64,000 nucleotides of DNA, taken from NCBI GenBank assembly GCA_035578905.1, contig JAQJVL010000280.1, positions 744,001-808,000 of the forward strand. Reading direction: 5' to 3'. A program made the position numbers and the translations under genes. This document shows positions 11,939-24,116 of the stretch, piece after piece (position 1 is the stretch's first letter; each line of letters starts with the position of its first letter). The stretch is from Stictocephala bisonia. Lineage: Eukaryota; Arthropoda; Insecta; Hemiptera; Membracidae. The notes beneath the pieces are model-generated. The model saw nothing but the letters and a program-made list of their open reading frames with translations. It ran no database searches and was not told the origin of the DNA.

Positions 11939-12155
11939 CTATGTAATCTTACAATCAACAACTTCAATGCTCTCTGTCTTTTTCAACGCAGGTCTTGGTG
12001 GCGAGTTTCCATTCTGGACAGGAGAGGGGACTTCAATAGTATTTCCATTTTCTTCATCTTGAGTCAATTTCCACTGTGTCAGTACAGGTGTTTGTGTAGT
12101 TAACATGGCATCAGTTCCTGATCCAGCCATTGGGGCCAATTTACTAGGTGAAACA
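11939..12155 (-). CDS. Possible C-terminal exon of an unidentified host gene
   Basis: On the minus strand a strong acceptor (long pyrimidine tract, then TTTTTCAG) precedes 12155. After it an open frame of about 71 codons runs to a TAG at 11939-11941. The peptide begins VSPSKLAPMAGSG and ends ALKKTESIEVVDCKIT. It is polar and Ser/Pro/Thr-rich, unlike the transposon proteins around it, and looks like a cytoplasmic tail or linker. A possible donor (GTAAGA) lies just before the stop, so it could also be an internal exon. Reading upstream through the acceptor gives a low-quality extension, presumably intron. No family is recognised, and no partner exon was found nearby. Confidence 0.45.
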
Positions 12156-12599
12156 CTGAAAAAGGAAAAAAAGTAATACAATATGTTCATGGCAACTATT
12201 AAGCAGACACCAGTTGGTGTTGAGGGGACTAATAACTGAAACCTACAATCTCCGCAACACTTAGCCCCCAAGTAGCTGGGTTACATCACTAGACTACTGT
12301 ACAGCTATACTGTTGAAAGAAAGCTCACATAGAAAAATAAGTAGCATTGCCATTTTTCTAACTGAAAAATTGCAGCAATTTTAGGGTTAATCATTGTGGT
12401 TTTTATAAATACAGACAATTTATTATTTATTTAAAAATATTAATTACACTAAAAAGTAGAACGTTTGTTATAAACATCACAAACTAAAGATATATACTGA
12501 AAGATACCCACTTATGTTACTGCTACTGTGAACCATTTCTGTGAAATCTCATCTTCCTGTATCAATTCTTTATACTTCTCATAATTCCAGATTGGGCCG

Positions 12600-14128
12600 T
12601 CCTGAATATGTATGTTAAATATTGATGTTAACTCTAACAGAACACATGTTCTAGTTGCAGTCTGTTATAAGGTGCCTAATCTGGGGTTTCTTGCGGAATT
12701 CCAAGAGTCCCTTATCAGTTTTATGGATCCTTACGTCATGTCATTGTTATGGGTGATTTTAATTGTAATTTACTTGGACCTGACAATAATGACAACATTC
12801 ACTTCACAAACCTATTTTACTCTTGTAACCTAACTATACTGCCACTTACAGCTACTCATAATACTTCTATTGCTGACACATCGCTGGACGTGATGTCTGT
12901 TGTTGACCTCGACCACATTGTGCATAATGGACAACACCCTGCCCACGGACTTTATAAGCATGATCTTTTATTCTGTGTTTACTGATTGTTTACTCCTAAC
13001 AGCAGTCCTAAATTTATTTCCTTCAGAAATTACAAAGATATAAATTAGGATGCTCTTATTCACGATGCTAGTACTTGAAATTGCAATGAGATTCTCATGG
13101 CTCCTGATGTTGACTTTATGGTCAACAAGTTTAACTGTATGATTCAATATCTTTGTGACCGGCATGCTCCGGTAGTTACAAAGCAAATTACCTGACAGCC
13201 GGCACCTTGGATTACTGATCTTATTCGCCAATTGCAAAAGCAGAGATTCAGCTTTTCACAAAGCAAAGCGTACCAAGGCTGCTGCTGACTGGGCTTATTA
13301 TAAACGGCTTAGTAATATAGTTAAACAACAACTTCGAAATGATAAAATTAGTTTTTATTACAAAAGCTTTGACAAAAATTTTCCCATACTTTAACTAAGT
13401 ACTGTGACATTGTTGTCAATGATATGACGGTTGAGCTTTTGGATAGATTGCAGTGCGCACAAAACTATTGTATCCGTTTTATTTTAAACATTAAACGTCG
13501 TGATCATATTACTACGTTTTTCAAAAACCTTTCTCTTCTTAAATTAAATCAACTCTGTATGCTTAATATTCTCACTATTTTGTATTCAATCTTACATAAT
13601 AATTCTCTAACTTATCTGTCTAACTTTCTTACATTTCTGAAACCATTACTTGGAACACTCTGTGCGGATCTTCATTGTTGTCAATTCCTCTTCATAAAAC
13701 TTCTTTATACAACAATTACTTTACTGTAACCGCTTGCCGACTATGAAATAATTGTCCTGACAATATTACAGGTAGCGAAGGGCGTGATCAGTTTTGGGCT
13801 GCGGTTGTAGTTCTTCTCCTGGCCTCATGGGGTGAGCGGCTTGTGCGACACTAGGTGTTTGCTGATGGCTTGATATGAATGAGAGGATGAATGTGAGTTT
13901 AAGTTTATAGTTGCTTTGAATATCTGTTAGCGATGACTATTCTTTAATTTATTAAATTTCTCTGTTGTCTATTACTATCTTTTAATTAATTTCTTTTATT
14001 CACCAAAATAATGTTTTAGTTTTTTACACTCATTTTTATTTTAGTAATAATGTTAGAGATGACTTTTTAGTCCTAACCTCGCCAATAAAATAACAATAAA
14101 GTACAATAAAGTCATTTTTTATTTCATT
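12600..14128 (+). pseudogene. LINE remnant: endonuclease and C-terminal parts, reverse transcriptase deleted
   Basis: Frames at 12612-12985 read as an AP-endonuclease-like fragment containing the GDFN motif (MGDFNCNLL). Disrupted linker sequence follows to about 13390 (RNYKDIN, APWITDLI). The next frame (13424-13729, beginning MTVELLDRLQCAQNYCIRFI) is the C-terminal region downstream of the RT, so the RT core is missing. The copy ends near 14128 after several AATAAA-like repeats. A related C-terminal piece lies on the minus strand at 47153-47539. Stops and frameshifts show it is dead. Confidence 0.7.
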
Positions 14129-14137
14129 TCATTTCAC

Positions 14138-14600
14138 ATGAGTCAGATTTTGCAAAACTCTACAAGACTTATTTCCAAATGGTACAATCCCAATAGACTG
14201 TACCTAAATTTAAATAAATTGCAATATTTAGAAATTAGTTTTTCTTACAAGCAAATTCTGTTGAAAGAGGTAAAACCCTTAAAGTTTCTTGGAATTAATT
14301 TAGATGCAACATTAGACTTGAAAGATCATATTGACATAAACGCTACTAACTATCAAAAGGTTAATTCTGTTTATGAATATTACAGGGATATGTAACACAA
14401 GATATTTTGATCACAATATATTATGCACAGATACACAGTCTATTTAGCTATGGAATCCTGGTGTGGGGTTTTAATCATACACCAAAAAATTGTTTATACT
14501 GTATTACAAAAAAAGGTAATCAGGCTTATTAGTGCTGTTGATTCTAGAGCTCATTGTAAACCTTCATTTAAAAATTAAAAAAATTTTTCACTAACGGCTA
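14138..14600 (+). pseudogene. LINE reverse-transcriptase C-terminal fragment
   Basis: The frame at 14138-14395 contains VKPLKFLGINLDATLDLKDH, the conserved block just after the RT palm in many non-LTR elements. Degenerate sequence follows with a RLISAVD-like trace (about 14515-14545). The copy is short, frameshifted and lacks the catalytic box. Confidence 0.6.
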
Positions 14601-14659
14601 TATATTGTATTGTAAAACAATATCGTACAAAACATACTTCTTACCAATCCTAACTTACA

Positions 14660-15091
14660 GCCTAGAAACATGTACATGAAATAAAAGACGATAGTAGAAT
14701 ACAAGCAGCAGAAATGAAATTCTTGAGAACGGCAGTGCAGAGTACTAGACGTGACAGAATAAGAAACACAACTATAAGAACCCAGTTTGGATGCGAAAAA
14801 ACGGTAAAAGAGAAAATAAGAAACTTAAGGCTAGGATGGTTTGGTCATGTGAAGAGATTGGAAGAAGGAAGAGTGGCAAAAACCTGGCTCGAAAACGAAA
14901 TAGTAGGGAAGAGAAAAGTCGGAAGACCACGGATGAGATGGATGGATTTGGTAAAAGAAGACCTATTCCTGAAAGGGACAAGCATTCAACAGGCGGAGGA
15001 GAGACAATTATTCTTAGACAGAGACAAATGGAAGAGGCTTGTTAGCACACCCGGGAGACTGGAGATGCTGATCAGATGATTATGATATAGG

Positions 15092-15092
<1 letters not shown>
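14660..15092 (+). pseudogene. 3' end of an RTE-like LINE
   Basis: The 121-codon frame at 14714-15079 carries the RLGWFGHVKRLEEGR and GRPRMRWMDLV blocks typical of the C-terminus of RTE-type and related endonuclease-RT proteins, and ends RDKWKRLV. The TGATTATGAT-like tail just after the stop resembles the short tandem tails of this group. The upstream RT is absent, so this is a 5'-truncated insertion. Confidence 0.75.

Positions 15093-15134
<42 letters not shown>
15093..15134. repeat. TA dinucleotide microsatellite
   Basis: A nearly pure TA run directly after the RTE-like 3' end, with a shorter one at about 15168-15185. Confidence 0.95.
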
Positions 15135-15138
<4 letters not shown>

Positions 15139-15525
15139 CCGGTAGTGAAAAAATTTTGAAATTTTTAAATATATATATATATTTATATTCTACAAGTTCT
15201 CTTATATGCCAGGGGTAATTTAGAAACTCTGCCAGAAGACTCAAATCATCACAACTATGAAACTAGAAATAAAAACTATTTGAAACTAGAAATAAAAACA
15301 AACAGTGCTTTGCAAATACTCAAGGAGCCAAACAAACATTCAGTATATGATAGCTAAATAATTTAAATAATTCAATAATTTTTCAAGTGAGTCAAGAGAA
15401 CTACCAATGAAAATTCTTAAAACAAAGATAATAAAATATTTAATCGAAATGTGCCCATACACAGTACAAGATTATTTTTCATTTAGAAATATTTCTATTT
15501 AACTGTTCACATATTTTCATTATTA

Positions 15526-16856
15526 CGAGGGTCGTCTAGAGAGTAAAGAATGATTGTGCATCACATGCGGCGCCGATTCCCCACCAGTGCGACTGCGTAC
15601 ACGCTAGTTACCTCTGGCTGTTTGGTCAGTGTGAGCAGAGTTTGTTCCTGTGCGGTCACACGTCTTTGCTCTGTAAACTTTCAAAATGGCAGCGCCCATT
15701 GAAAATCCCACCAAATGCGAAGTGCGCATTGTTATTCCATTTTTGAATTCTCAAAATGTTCGGCCTATCAAAAATTTATAGGGAAATAAACACTGTTTAT
15801 GGTGAGAATGTAATGAACGAATCTTCAGTGAGGAAATGGTACATTATGTTCAACCAAGGAAGAACCAATGTGCACGATGAAGAAGGGATTAGGAGACCAT
15901 CACTTGGGACTGAGGAATTGAAGAAAAAAGTTGACGGCAAAATTCAGGAAAACCAGCGATTCACTTTAACCACTTTAAAAGATACTATTCCAGACGTTTC
16001 TCGATCCCTCTTACATGAAATTGTGACTGAGTATTTTGGGTATAAAAAAATGTGCACTCGGTGGGTTCCAAAGTTTCTCACAGAAGTCCACAAGACTAAA
16101 CGAATGGGAGCAGCCCTTGAACTTCTTACCCGATAAGAAAGTGAAGGTGAACAATTTCTCGATCGTATTGTGACCGGAGATGAAACTTGGGTTTCGTACA
16201 AAACTCTGGAAACAAAGCGAAAATCCATGGGGTGGCATCATTCAAACTCACCCTCAAAACCTGTAAAAGAAAAATCGAATCTGAACACAAGAAAATTGAT
16301 GGCACCTGTTTTTTGGGACCGCAAAGGTTTAATCCATGTCGAGTTTTTGCCAAGGGGAGATACAATAAATTCAGAAGCCTATTGCGAAACCCTTCAAAGA
16401 CTCAGACGTGCAATACAGAACAAAAGATGTGGCATGTTGTCAAAAAGTGTTTTTGATCCACGACAATGCTCGGTCCCATGCATCGGTACGAACCCAGCAA
16501 GAACTTCAAGATCTAAAGTGGGAAATTTTTGGACAACCTCCCTATAGTCCGGACCTCGTGCCTTCAGATTACCATCTGTTCCCGAAACTGAAAACATTCT
16601 TGGGTGGGGAGCAGTTTGGAAACAATGAGGAACTGAAAAAAGAAGTGACATCCTGGCTCAGATCTTTGGCGGATGAAGAGTATAACACCGGCATTGAAAA
16701 ACTGATTCCTCGGTACAATAAATGCCTTGACAACCAAGGCAACTACATTGAGAAGGAGGCTAGGTTACTGTGAGTATGTAAATAAAGTTCTGTGTTGTTA
16801 TCTTTCATTTTTAATTTTTTATACCAAAATGTTCTTTACTTTCTGGACAACACTCG
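15526..16856 (+). mobile_element. mariner-family DNA transposon (full length, inactive)
   Basis: The ends are imperfect inverted repeats of about 26 bases: CGAGGGTCGTCTAGAGAGTA on the left and, read on the minus strand, CGAGTGTTGTCCAGAAAGTA on the right. Both lie inside TA, the target duplicated by mariners (15524-15525 and 16857-16858). The 1.33-kb length is normal for the family. The transposase inside is disrupted by frameshifts and a stop, so this copy cannot move by itself, though the ends could still be recognised by a related transposase. Confidence 0.93.
15686..16773 (+). pseudogene. mariner transposase pseudogene (DD34D)
   Basis: The start at 15686 gives MAAPIENPTKCEVRIV, the usual mariner N-terminus, but that frame stops after about 31 codons. 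The protein resumes in another frame at about 15756 (helix-turn-helix region, SSVRKWYIMF). It meets an in-frame TAA at 16134-16136, continues (TGDETWV holds catalytic D1), and shifts frame again near 16440. The last part has HDNARSH (D2) and SPDLVPSDYHLFP with D3 34 residues after D2, the DD34D signature of mariner. All three catalytic residues survive in a broken gene. Confidence 0.92.
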
Positions 16857-17218
16857 TATTATGTATTTATTGATTATAGACAGTATTGATATATTAATTA
16901 TTACACTGAGTTAAAATGTATTTAATATTAAGAACAATGATGTTAAAACATTGTATAATGTCTGACAATAAATTATTCTCATACTTCTTATTCTTACATA
17001 GTAAGTAGGTAGGCCTATAGAAGACATTCTAAAGAATAAATATTCTTAAAGCCTGGACACATTTGTCATCACTGTACTCACTAAAGTCTAAGAAGAATCG
17101 AGGAAATGCTTAATTCCTTTTCCATACCTTTAATTCAAATTCCGTTTGGAAGGTAATCAACTAGAATTGGTGTTTTATTTCTGCTGAAAGTATTAATTTA
17201 AATAAAGGCAAAAAGATA

Positions 17219-19284
17219 TGTATGAAGAGTAGTAAGTCAGTAACTGTAATTATACCAATGATGAAGCCTTGTTGTTCAATCACTAAGATTGAATAAACTA
17301 AGATATGTATGAAGAGTAGTAAGTTAGTAACTGTAATTATACCAATGATGAAGCCTTGTTGTTCAATCACTAAGATTGAATAAACTAAGATATGTATGAA
17401 GAGTAGTAAGTTAGTAACTGTAATTATACCAATGATGAAGCCTTGTTGTTCAATCACTAAGATTGAATAAACTAAGATATGTATGAAGAGTAGTAAGTTA
17501 GTAACTGTAATTATACCAATGATGAAGCCTTGTTGTTCAATCACTAAGATTGAATAAACTAAGATATGTATGAAGAGTAGTAAGTTAGTAACTGTAATTA
17601 TACCAATGATGAAGCCTTGTTGTTCAATCACTAAGATTGAATAAACTAAGATATGTATGAAGAGTAGTAAGTTAGTAACTGTAATTATACCAATGATGAA
17701 GCCTTGTTGTTCAATCACTAAGATTGAATAAACTAAGATATGTATGAAGAGTAGTAAGTTAGTAACTGTAATTATACCAATGATGAAGCCTTGTTGTTCA
17801 ATCACTAAGATTGAATAAACTAAGATATGTATGAAGAGTAGTAAGTTAGTAACTGTAATTATACCAGTGATGAAGCCTTGTTGTTCAATCACTAAGATTG
17901 AATAAACTAAGATATGTATGAAGAGTAGTAAGTTAGTAACTGTAATTATACCAATGATGAAGCCTTGTTGTTCAATCACTAAGATTGAATAAACTAAGAT
18001 ATGTATGAAGAGTAGTAAGTTAGTAACTGTAATTATACCAATGATGAAGCCTTGTTGTTCAATCACTAAGATTGAATAAACTAAGATATGTATGAAGAGT
18101 AGTAAGTTAGTAACTGTAATTATACCAATGATGAAGCCTTGTTGTTCAATCACTAAGATTGAATAAACTAAGATATGTATGAAGAGTAGTAAGTTAGTAA
18201 CTGTAATTATACCAATGATGAAGCCTTGTTGTTCAATCACTAAGATTGAATAAACTAAGATATGTATGAAGAGTAGTAAGTTAGTAACTGTAATTATACC
18301 AATGATGAAGCCTTGTTGTTCAATCACTAAGATTGAATAAACTAAGATATGTATGAAGAGTAGTAAGTTAGTAACTGTAATTATACCAATGATGAAGCCT
18401 TGTTGTTCAATCACTAAGATTGAATAAACTAAGATATGTATGAAGAGTAGTAAGTTAGTAACTGTAATTATACCAATGATGAAGCCTTGTTGTTCAATCA
18501 CTAAGATTGAATAAACTAAGATATGTATGAAGAGTAGTAAGTTAGTAACTGTAATTATACCAATGATGAAGCCTTGTTGTTCAATCACTAAGATTGAATA
18601 AACTAAGATATGTATGAAGAGTAGTAAGTTAGTAACTGTAATTATACCAATGATGAAGCCTTGTTGTTCAATCACTAAGATTGAATAAACTAAGATATGT
18701 ATGAAGAGTAGTAAGTTAGTAACTGTAATTATACCAGTGATGAAGCCTTGTTGTTCAATCACTAAGATTGAATAAACTAAGATATGTATGAAGAGTAGTA
18801 AGTTAGTAACTGTAATTATACCAATGATGAAGCCTTGTTCTTCAATCACTAAGATTGAATAAACTAAGATATGTATGAAGAGTAGTAAGTTAGTAACTGT
18901 AATTATACCAATGATGAAGCCTTGTTGTTCAATCACTAAGATTGAATAAACTAAGATATGTATGAAGAGTAGTAAGTTAGTAACTGTAATTATACCAATG
19001 ATGAAGCCTTGTTGTTCAATCACTAAGATTGAATAAACTAAGATATGTATGAAGAGTAGTAAGTTAGTAACTGTAATTATACCAATGATGAAGCCTTGTT
19101 GTTCAATCACTAAGATTGAATAAACTAAGATATGTATGAAGAGTAGTAAGTTAGTAACTGTAATTATACCAATGATGAAGCCTTGTTGTTCAATCACTAA
19201 GATTGAATAAACTAAGATATGTATGAAGAGTAGTAAGTTAGTAACTGTAATTATACCAATGATGAAGCCTTGTTGTTCAATCAC
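17219..19284 (-). repeat. 87-bp tandem array, about 24 copies, derived from a LINE reverse transcriptase
   Basis: The unit is exactly 87 bases (for example 17219 to 17306) and the copies differ by only a few single bases. Read on the minus strand each unit is 29 codons containing EQQGFIIGIITVTNLLLF, which resembles the QHGF..GRSTVTNLLLF block of LINE RTs. Minus-strand LINE sequence continues on both sides, so the array grew inside a LINE copy. Because 87 is divisible by three and the unit has no stop in this frame, a 707-codon frame appears (17161-19284). It is a by-product and not a plausible gene. Confidence 0.93.
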
Positions 19285-20100
19285 TTTCTTATTTCAAGTA
19301 AGATTGAATGGACAAGTAGCAAACTTTTAATTTTTGCCACCTGTGATAATGTAGCAATAGATTGATAATAATTTGTGAAGTTGGAGACATCACCACGGAC
19401 AGATTTAAAGATTGGGACAACATAATTATAATTCAGTAAATATGGAATGATGGCCTTAGATAATGAAGCATTATACAGATTTACCAAGTACGGTCCAATC
19501 TCATTATAACAGTGTTTCATAAGTGTTAACCATCAGACAAATCAAGAGACTGTACATCATACAATGAGACCTTAGAGTTACATAGGCATGTTTTGTAGCA
19601 GTAAGAAAGAGCAGTGGTAACAAATGAACTGTGAACTGACTTTGGTTACCTACTGTTAAGTATTCAGCCAATTTCTCACAATTGTTGTTAGCAACTTGAC
19701 CTTCACCATTCATAGTATTGGGTATAATATTTACCTTTTTTGAAATCTTAACAAATGATCAGAATTGACTTAATATTCTGATAATACTTGGTAAAGTAGA
19801 ATCCAATTGATGGTGACGTAATTCACCTCTGATAACACATAAAGTTAAATAGTCATGCCCTTTAAGTATTTATTCTTTGTAGTCTTTTTTTATAGAAATT
19901 TTATTGAGATAGGACTAAACCATCTCAATATCCAGGAGAGGAACCAGGTAGAGCAATTTCTTTTCAAAGGTGAGATGAATTTCATCTTGCACAACATTAA
20001 CATTAACCACGCCTCTTTCTACAACTTTTCTGACAACCATGTCTGTTAGGGTTGAGCATAAAAAATGTTAATTTTGGTTGAGAGATTTTGATAAAAATGA
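19285..20100 (-). pseudogene. LINE reverse-transcriptase N-terminal fragment
   Basis: The minus-strand frame at 19281-19520 includes IGPYLVNLYNASLSKAIIP and a degenerate VPIFKS...NFTNYYQSIA block, RT motifs 0-1 of non-LTR elements. It leads directly into the 87-bp array, after one frameshift, at the expected next RT block. Upstream sequence to about 19713 or beyond is probably the same copy but heavily decayed. Confidence 0.7.
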
Positions 20101-20900
20101 TTATGGTGATAGTAAGAGCTAAGTAGATATCCCCATTAGTTAACAGATGTATCCAACAGGAAGTTACAACATTACTCTTATGTGACGACCTAAACAATAG
20201 ATTTAAATAAGTCCATCACTGCTGATCTTAAAATAACTTTTTTGATTAAAGTCCATCACATACTTCAGATCTCTCACAACTTTCTTCTTTGTAGAGATAA
20301 AATTAGGATTGTTAGATCCAGTACCATTTGGGTTGGCTGAAGTTGCGATGACTGTGATAGAAATAAAGTTCTGAATTACAGAGATAGTGTAAATAACAAA
20401 ATCAGTGACTGAGATACAGTAGGCAACTACCATCTATAAAGGAACATATACAGTGCACCCTGTAGCTTATAAGATTCCATGCAAATAAAAATGGCTTTTA
20501 GTTTATCACCTGGGCTGAGATTTCAAAGAAAAATAAATTGATCTAAATTACAACAAGCATTTCTCTGCCCATTGTGTTTTTACTAGCTTTCACTAGCCTG
20601 ACATTCCTGCTTGTGGAGTTCTGAATTCCGCCAAGTTCAGATATATGTATATCCAATAACAACATTAGTCACAGTTAAAATAACAATTTGAGTTTCTCTA
20701 ACAGTACGAAAGAATTTAATTAAAAGTGTGTATAAACTATGTGTGGAAGAAATTAATATTTACTAAATATTTGATTTTTTTTTTCTCAGCTCTTTTGTAT
20801 ACGGTAAGTATTCAGCAAGTCTAATTAACGTTTCATTCTTTGCTCTAAAATTGCTTCCTCATTAATCTTCTGAACTACCATACACCCATCTGCGTACAGG
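20101..20900. other. Unassigned, probably decayed repeat sequence
   Basis: A 76-codon minus-strand frame (20203-20433) includes a Lys-rich stretch that could be LINE linker sequence, but it is not diagnostic. Nothing else is recognised. Confidence 0.35.
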
Positions 20901-20902
20901 CC

Positions 20903-22800
20903 TTTTTTATTTATTTATTTAACGGTAAACCCATTGTACATTGAAGTTGTTTACAAGAAAAAATTACAAACTTTTAACAAATGAAACTAATAGCTACAAT
21001 ATATGATTCACAAATATCAAACTGAGCAGCATATTAAATAACTTGCCTGTTAATAATGACCTAAGTATAAATGGAAATCGTGCACAATGCTTATACCTTA
21101 TAAGCTACAGAAAATAAAATATAGAAATAAAACAAGGAATAAATACTGATAAAATAATACTAAAAATAATAGGAACAAATACCAATAAACAGTAAATACA
21201 ACAACAATCAATTAGTAATGAGATTGAGACAACAAGTTATTGAACTAATCTAACATATAATTATTCACAAACAAAAACCAAAAGAAAAATGAGGACATGC
21301 AGTGGTAATATATGAGTGATGGTGCTAATGTACTCCAATGAAATAGGACAATAAGTTGGTAACAGGAAATAAAAGCTCAAAGAATACTACCAATAACACT
21401 GTAAGAAAGAAAAAAACCAATAAACAATAATAATGTAGTAATAATAAATTAGTAAGTAACAAGTAATGTTAACATGAAACTGTGCAAAGTGGATAATATA
21501 TTAGCATACTAAGTACTACAAATATATACAATAACTCAATAGAATAACAGGAACATGCAGTAGTAATAAACATGTAGTAGTAATTTATTATGCTAATGTA
21601 ATAAATGAAATTTAACAATAAGTTGGTAAAAGGGAATAAAGCTTTGAGAATATCACTAATAACAAAGTAAAAAAATAACAATATATATAATAATACAATA
21701 GAATGCAGTAACAATAAATTAGTAAGAAATGATTTAAATGGCAGAACGAAATTATGCATAGTGGGAAAAATTTTAGCTTGCAAAACAACTACAACTATTA
21801 TAATAAGAATGATCTAAAAGAACAAAACAATCAAGATGGATTAAAGGCTAGGGCGGAAACATGACCCTTTTGATGCATCGTTTGAACATTGCAGGAGTGG
21901 TGTTGAAAAATTCCACATCATTGGACAATTCATTACCCTTTCGTAGAAGTTGTGGGATACAGATGTGGTAGCTGTAGAGTGAAGGAATATGACTTGCGAG
22001 CGGGTGTTGACTGGGGTCCGAAAATCCACCAATGAAAGAAGTTCAGGGCAGTCAATAATCCCATTAACTAACTATTGAACCAGTATGAGGTCAACCATCT
22101 TCCTTTTTGATGACAAGAGAGGGAGCCCAAGTGTGCTTCTCAAGGACTTCAAGGTAAGAGTAACCAAGTCGCAGTCCCACGAATCTCAAAAATCTTACTT
22201 GCAATCGTTCCAGAGTATCGATGTGGCCTGTTTGGTAGGGACACCAGACAATAGAGACGTACTCAAGGACTGGTCTGATGAGAGTTTTAAAGAGAGTAGC
22301 TAAGGTTAAAGGTGATCAGAAGTTCTTGGATGTTCTATACAAAAAACCAAAGAGGGAGTTGGCCATGTTACAAATGTGCGCAATATGTTCACAAGGACTA
22401 AGATCTGCTTGCCTAAGATTAACACCCCCAAATCTCTGAATTTTGAGAATCTTTTAAGGGCCGTGCCGTATAAGTTATAATCAAATACTACTGGCTCATT
22501 TATCCCCGAATACGTGAGGATAGCACTTTTAGCAGCATTAAGGTCCATGGCATTTCGTTGACACCACATCATGAAGGCGTCCAGGGCCTGTTGACAATCT
22601 TCCATGCGATCAATTTCAAGAAATATCTTGATATCATCAGCGAATAGTAGGTACTTTGTGGCTATCTTACTGCAGATGTCATTAAAGAAAAGGTTGAAGA
22701 GAAATAGGACCAGGTGCATCTTGGGGTACACCAGATGATACGGAAGTCGGTCTAGAGTAAGCACCTTTGTACCTCACCAAAAAGCGTCGATCAGCTAGAT
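20903..22800 (-). mobile_element. 5'-truncated LINE, clade uncertain
   Basis: On the minus strand the segment starts within the RT (GVPQ at about 22720, followed by a frameshift) and has the catalytic box YLLFADDIKIF in the frame at 22306-22764. It continues through LIRPVLEY and HIDTLERLQ-like blocks to about 21835. A long non-coding tail ends in TTTACCGTTAAATAAATAAA repeats near 20903-20920, a typical LINE 3' terminus. Frameshifts and stops make it inactive. Confidence 0.75.
22306..22764 (-). pseudogene. LINE reverse-transcriptase palm fragment (FADD box)
   Basis: The frame contains NDICSKIATKYLLFADD, with the paired catalytic aspartates, and the downstream blocks DCQQALDAFMMWC and LNAAKSAILTYSG. 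The preceding GVPQ block is in another frame, showing a frameshift just upstream. The N-terminal RT and the endonuclease are missing. Confidence 0.8.
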
Positions 22801-23727
22801 AAATCCTTAGCTATTGCAGGACTGAGCCAGAAATCTCGTACCCCTCAAGTTTGGATATCAAGATGATCCAATAATAACTGCCGACTCGAGGGTTAAGGAA
22901 TAAACGATCGTTAACTTTCTACCTAAATAAATTAGCAGAACACATACATAAGAAGCATAGGGTAGCACTTTTCACATATTATACAAATCAGAGACTAAGA
23001 TTAAATTTGTTAAAAATAAAATAAGGCCAACCTTGACATTAACAAGGGTCTCTTGGAAGACTGAAGTTCAGCAGCAGAAAACTCAAGGCTGTGGCAAGTT
23101 TTCAAAAACCAAAATTCTTTTCTTAACCCATCGAGGAACCCATAGCTCTATTAAATATTTTTGAATTTTAAATAACTTCAAGTAACGTTCAACTGATCTT
23201 GAAGGTTAAATGAACAAATTTTTATAATATTAATACGATTTACATAAACAATAACAATGTTTAACAACAATAAATAGATATCTAATATTAGGTCCGACAG
23301 ATCACCAAATTTTGGTTTAGAATACAGCAAATTAATCAAAATCAAAATATTTATGTAAATCGGTAAACATTAACAACATAAACCTCTATCTCTCATTCCT
23401 AACGTTGGCAATGGTGGCGCTGGCGCGGTTGATTGATGTTGAAAATATATAATGCTTAAGCAACCTTGACGACACAGGTGGTTGTACTACAACTGCGCAG
23501 TGTAATTTTTAGTTATGGAAAAATCTATTACATTAAATGTTCAAAAGTTATGTATAAAGATTCTTTGATATGAGGCGCGGGTACTACTTTGTGCGTATTT
23601 TAAGGCGATTATGACTGTTTACACGAGTGTTCCGTGTCTAATTACCTAAATTATAACTGTGCCTAATTATTACCTAATTATTAGGTTGAACGAGGTGACT
23701 GAAAAAATTATTTAAAAAACTGGAAAA
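22801..23727. other. Non-coding left flank of the BEL element
   Basis: No gene or repeat boundary is recognised here. A GC-rich patch (about 23405-23435) contains GGCGCTGGCGCGG. The last five bases of the flank before the LTR, at 23728-23732, are the target duplication. Confidence 0.4.
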
Positions 23728-23732
23728 TACAC

Positions 23733-24050
23733 TGAAATGGGTTATAATTTTGATGTATTAAAACAGCTGTTTGAAATTATTTACTAAAATTTAATACGTC
23801 CTCTATGCTTTTATGTTTTGTTATTATGTGTCGATTTAAAGAATATTATTGACAGATGTTAAATATTAGACATTTTATTGTTGAAGGAAAAGAATTGTAC
23901 AGTATATTTAATTTGTGTTCCAGTAAAAGTTTATCAGCACCAGTAAACGTTTAGTTTAATTATTATTTCTACTGAACTTCTACTGAACTACTTCTACTGA
24001 ATTTCTAGTCAAAATATATAATGAGTAGAAAAGTGTAATTGTACTTTACA
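23733..24050 (+). repeat. BEL element 5' LTR
   Basis: 318 bases beginning TGAAATGGGTTATAATTTTG and ending GTACTTTACA. Most of it matches 28714-29008. Its intact start serves as the empty site for the Helitron in the 3' LTR. The TSD TACAC lies immediately outside. Confidence 0.92.
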
Positions 24051-24053
24051 ATT

Positions 24054-24067
24054 TGGCGACCGTGACA
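24054..24067 (+). promoter_or_regulatory. Candidate primer-binding site
   Basis: TGGCGACCGTGACA lies three bases after the 5' LTR, where a tRNA would prime minus-strand synthesis. The tRNA species was not assigned. Confidence 0.6.
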
Positions 24068-24116
24068 GTATTGGAAATTTATTAAATACTAAACCAGATA
24101 GAATTAGGTCAAGAAC

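Noticed and set aside
17161..19284. A 707-codon open frame of hydrophobic 29-residue repeats as a membrane protein gene
   Set aside because: The frame exists only because the 87-bp unit is divisible by three and has no stop in that phase. The unit is LINE-derived and the ends are LINE remnants.
23428..23733. An earlier start of the BEL 5' LTR at a TGTTG near 23436
   Set aside because: The 3' LTR and the TACAC target duplication place the start at 23733; nothing upstream of it is repeated at the 3' end.
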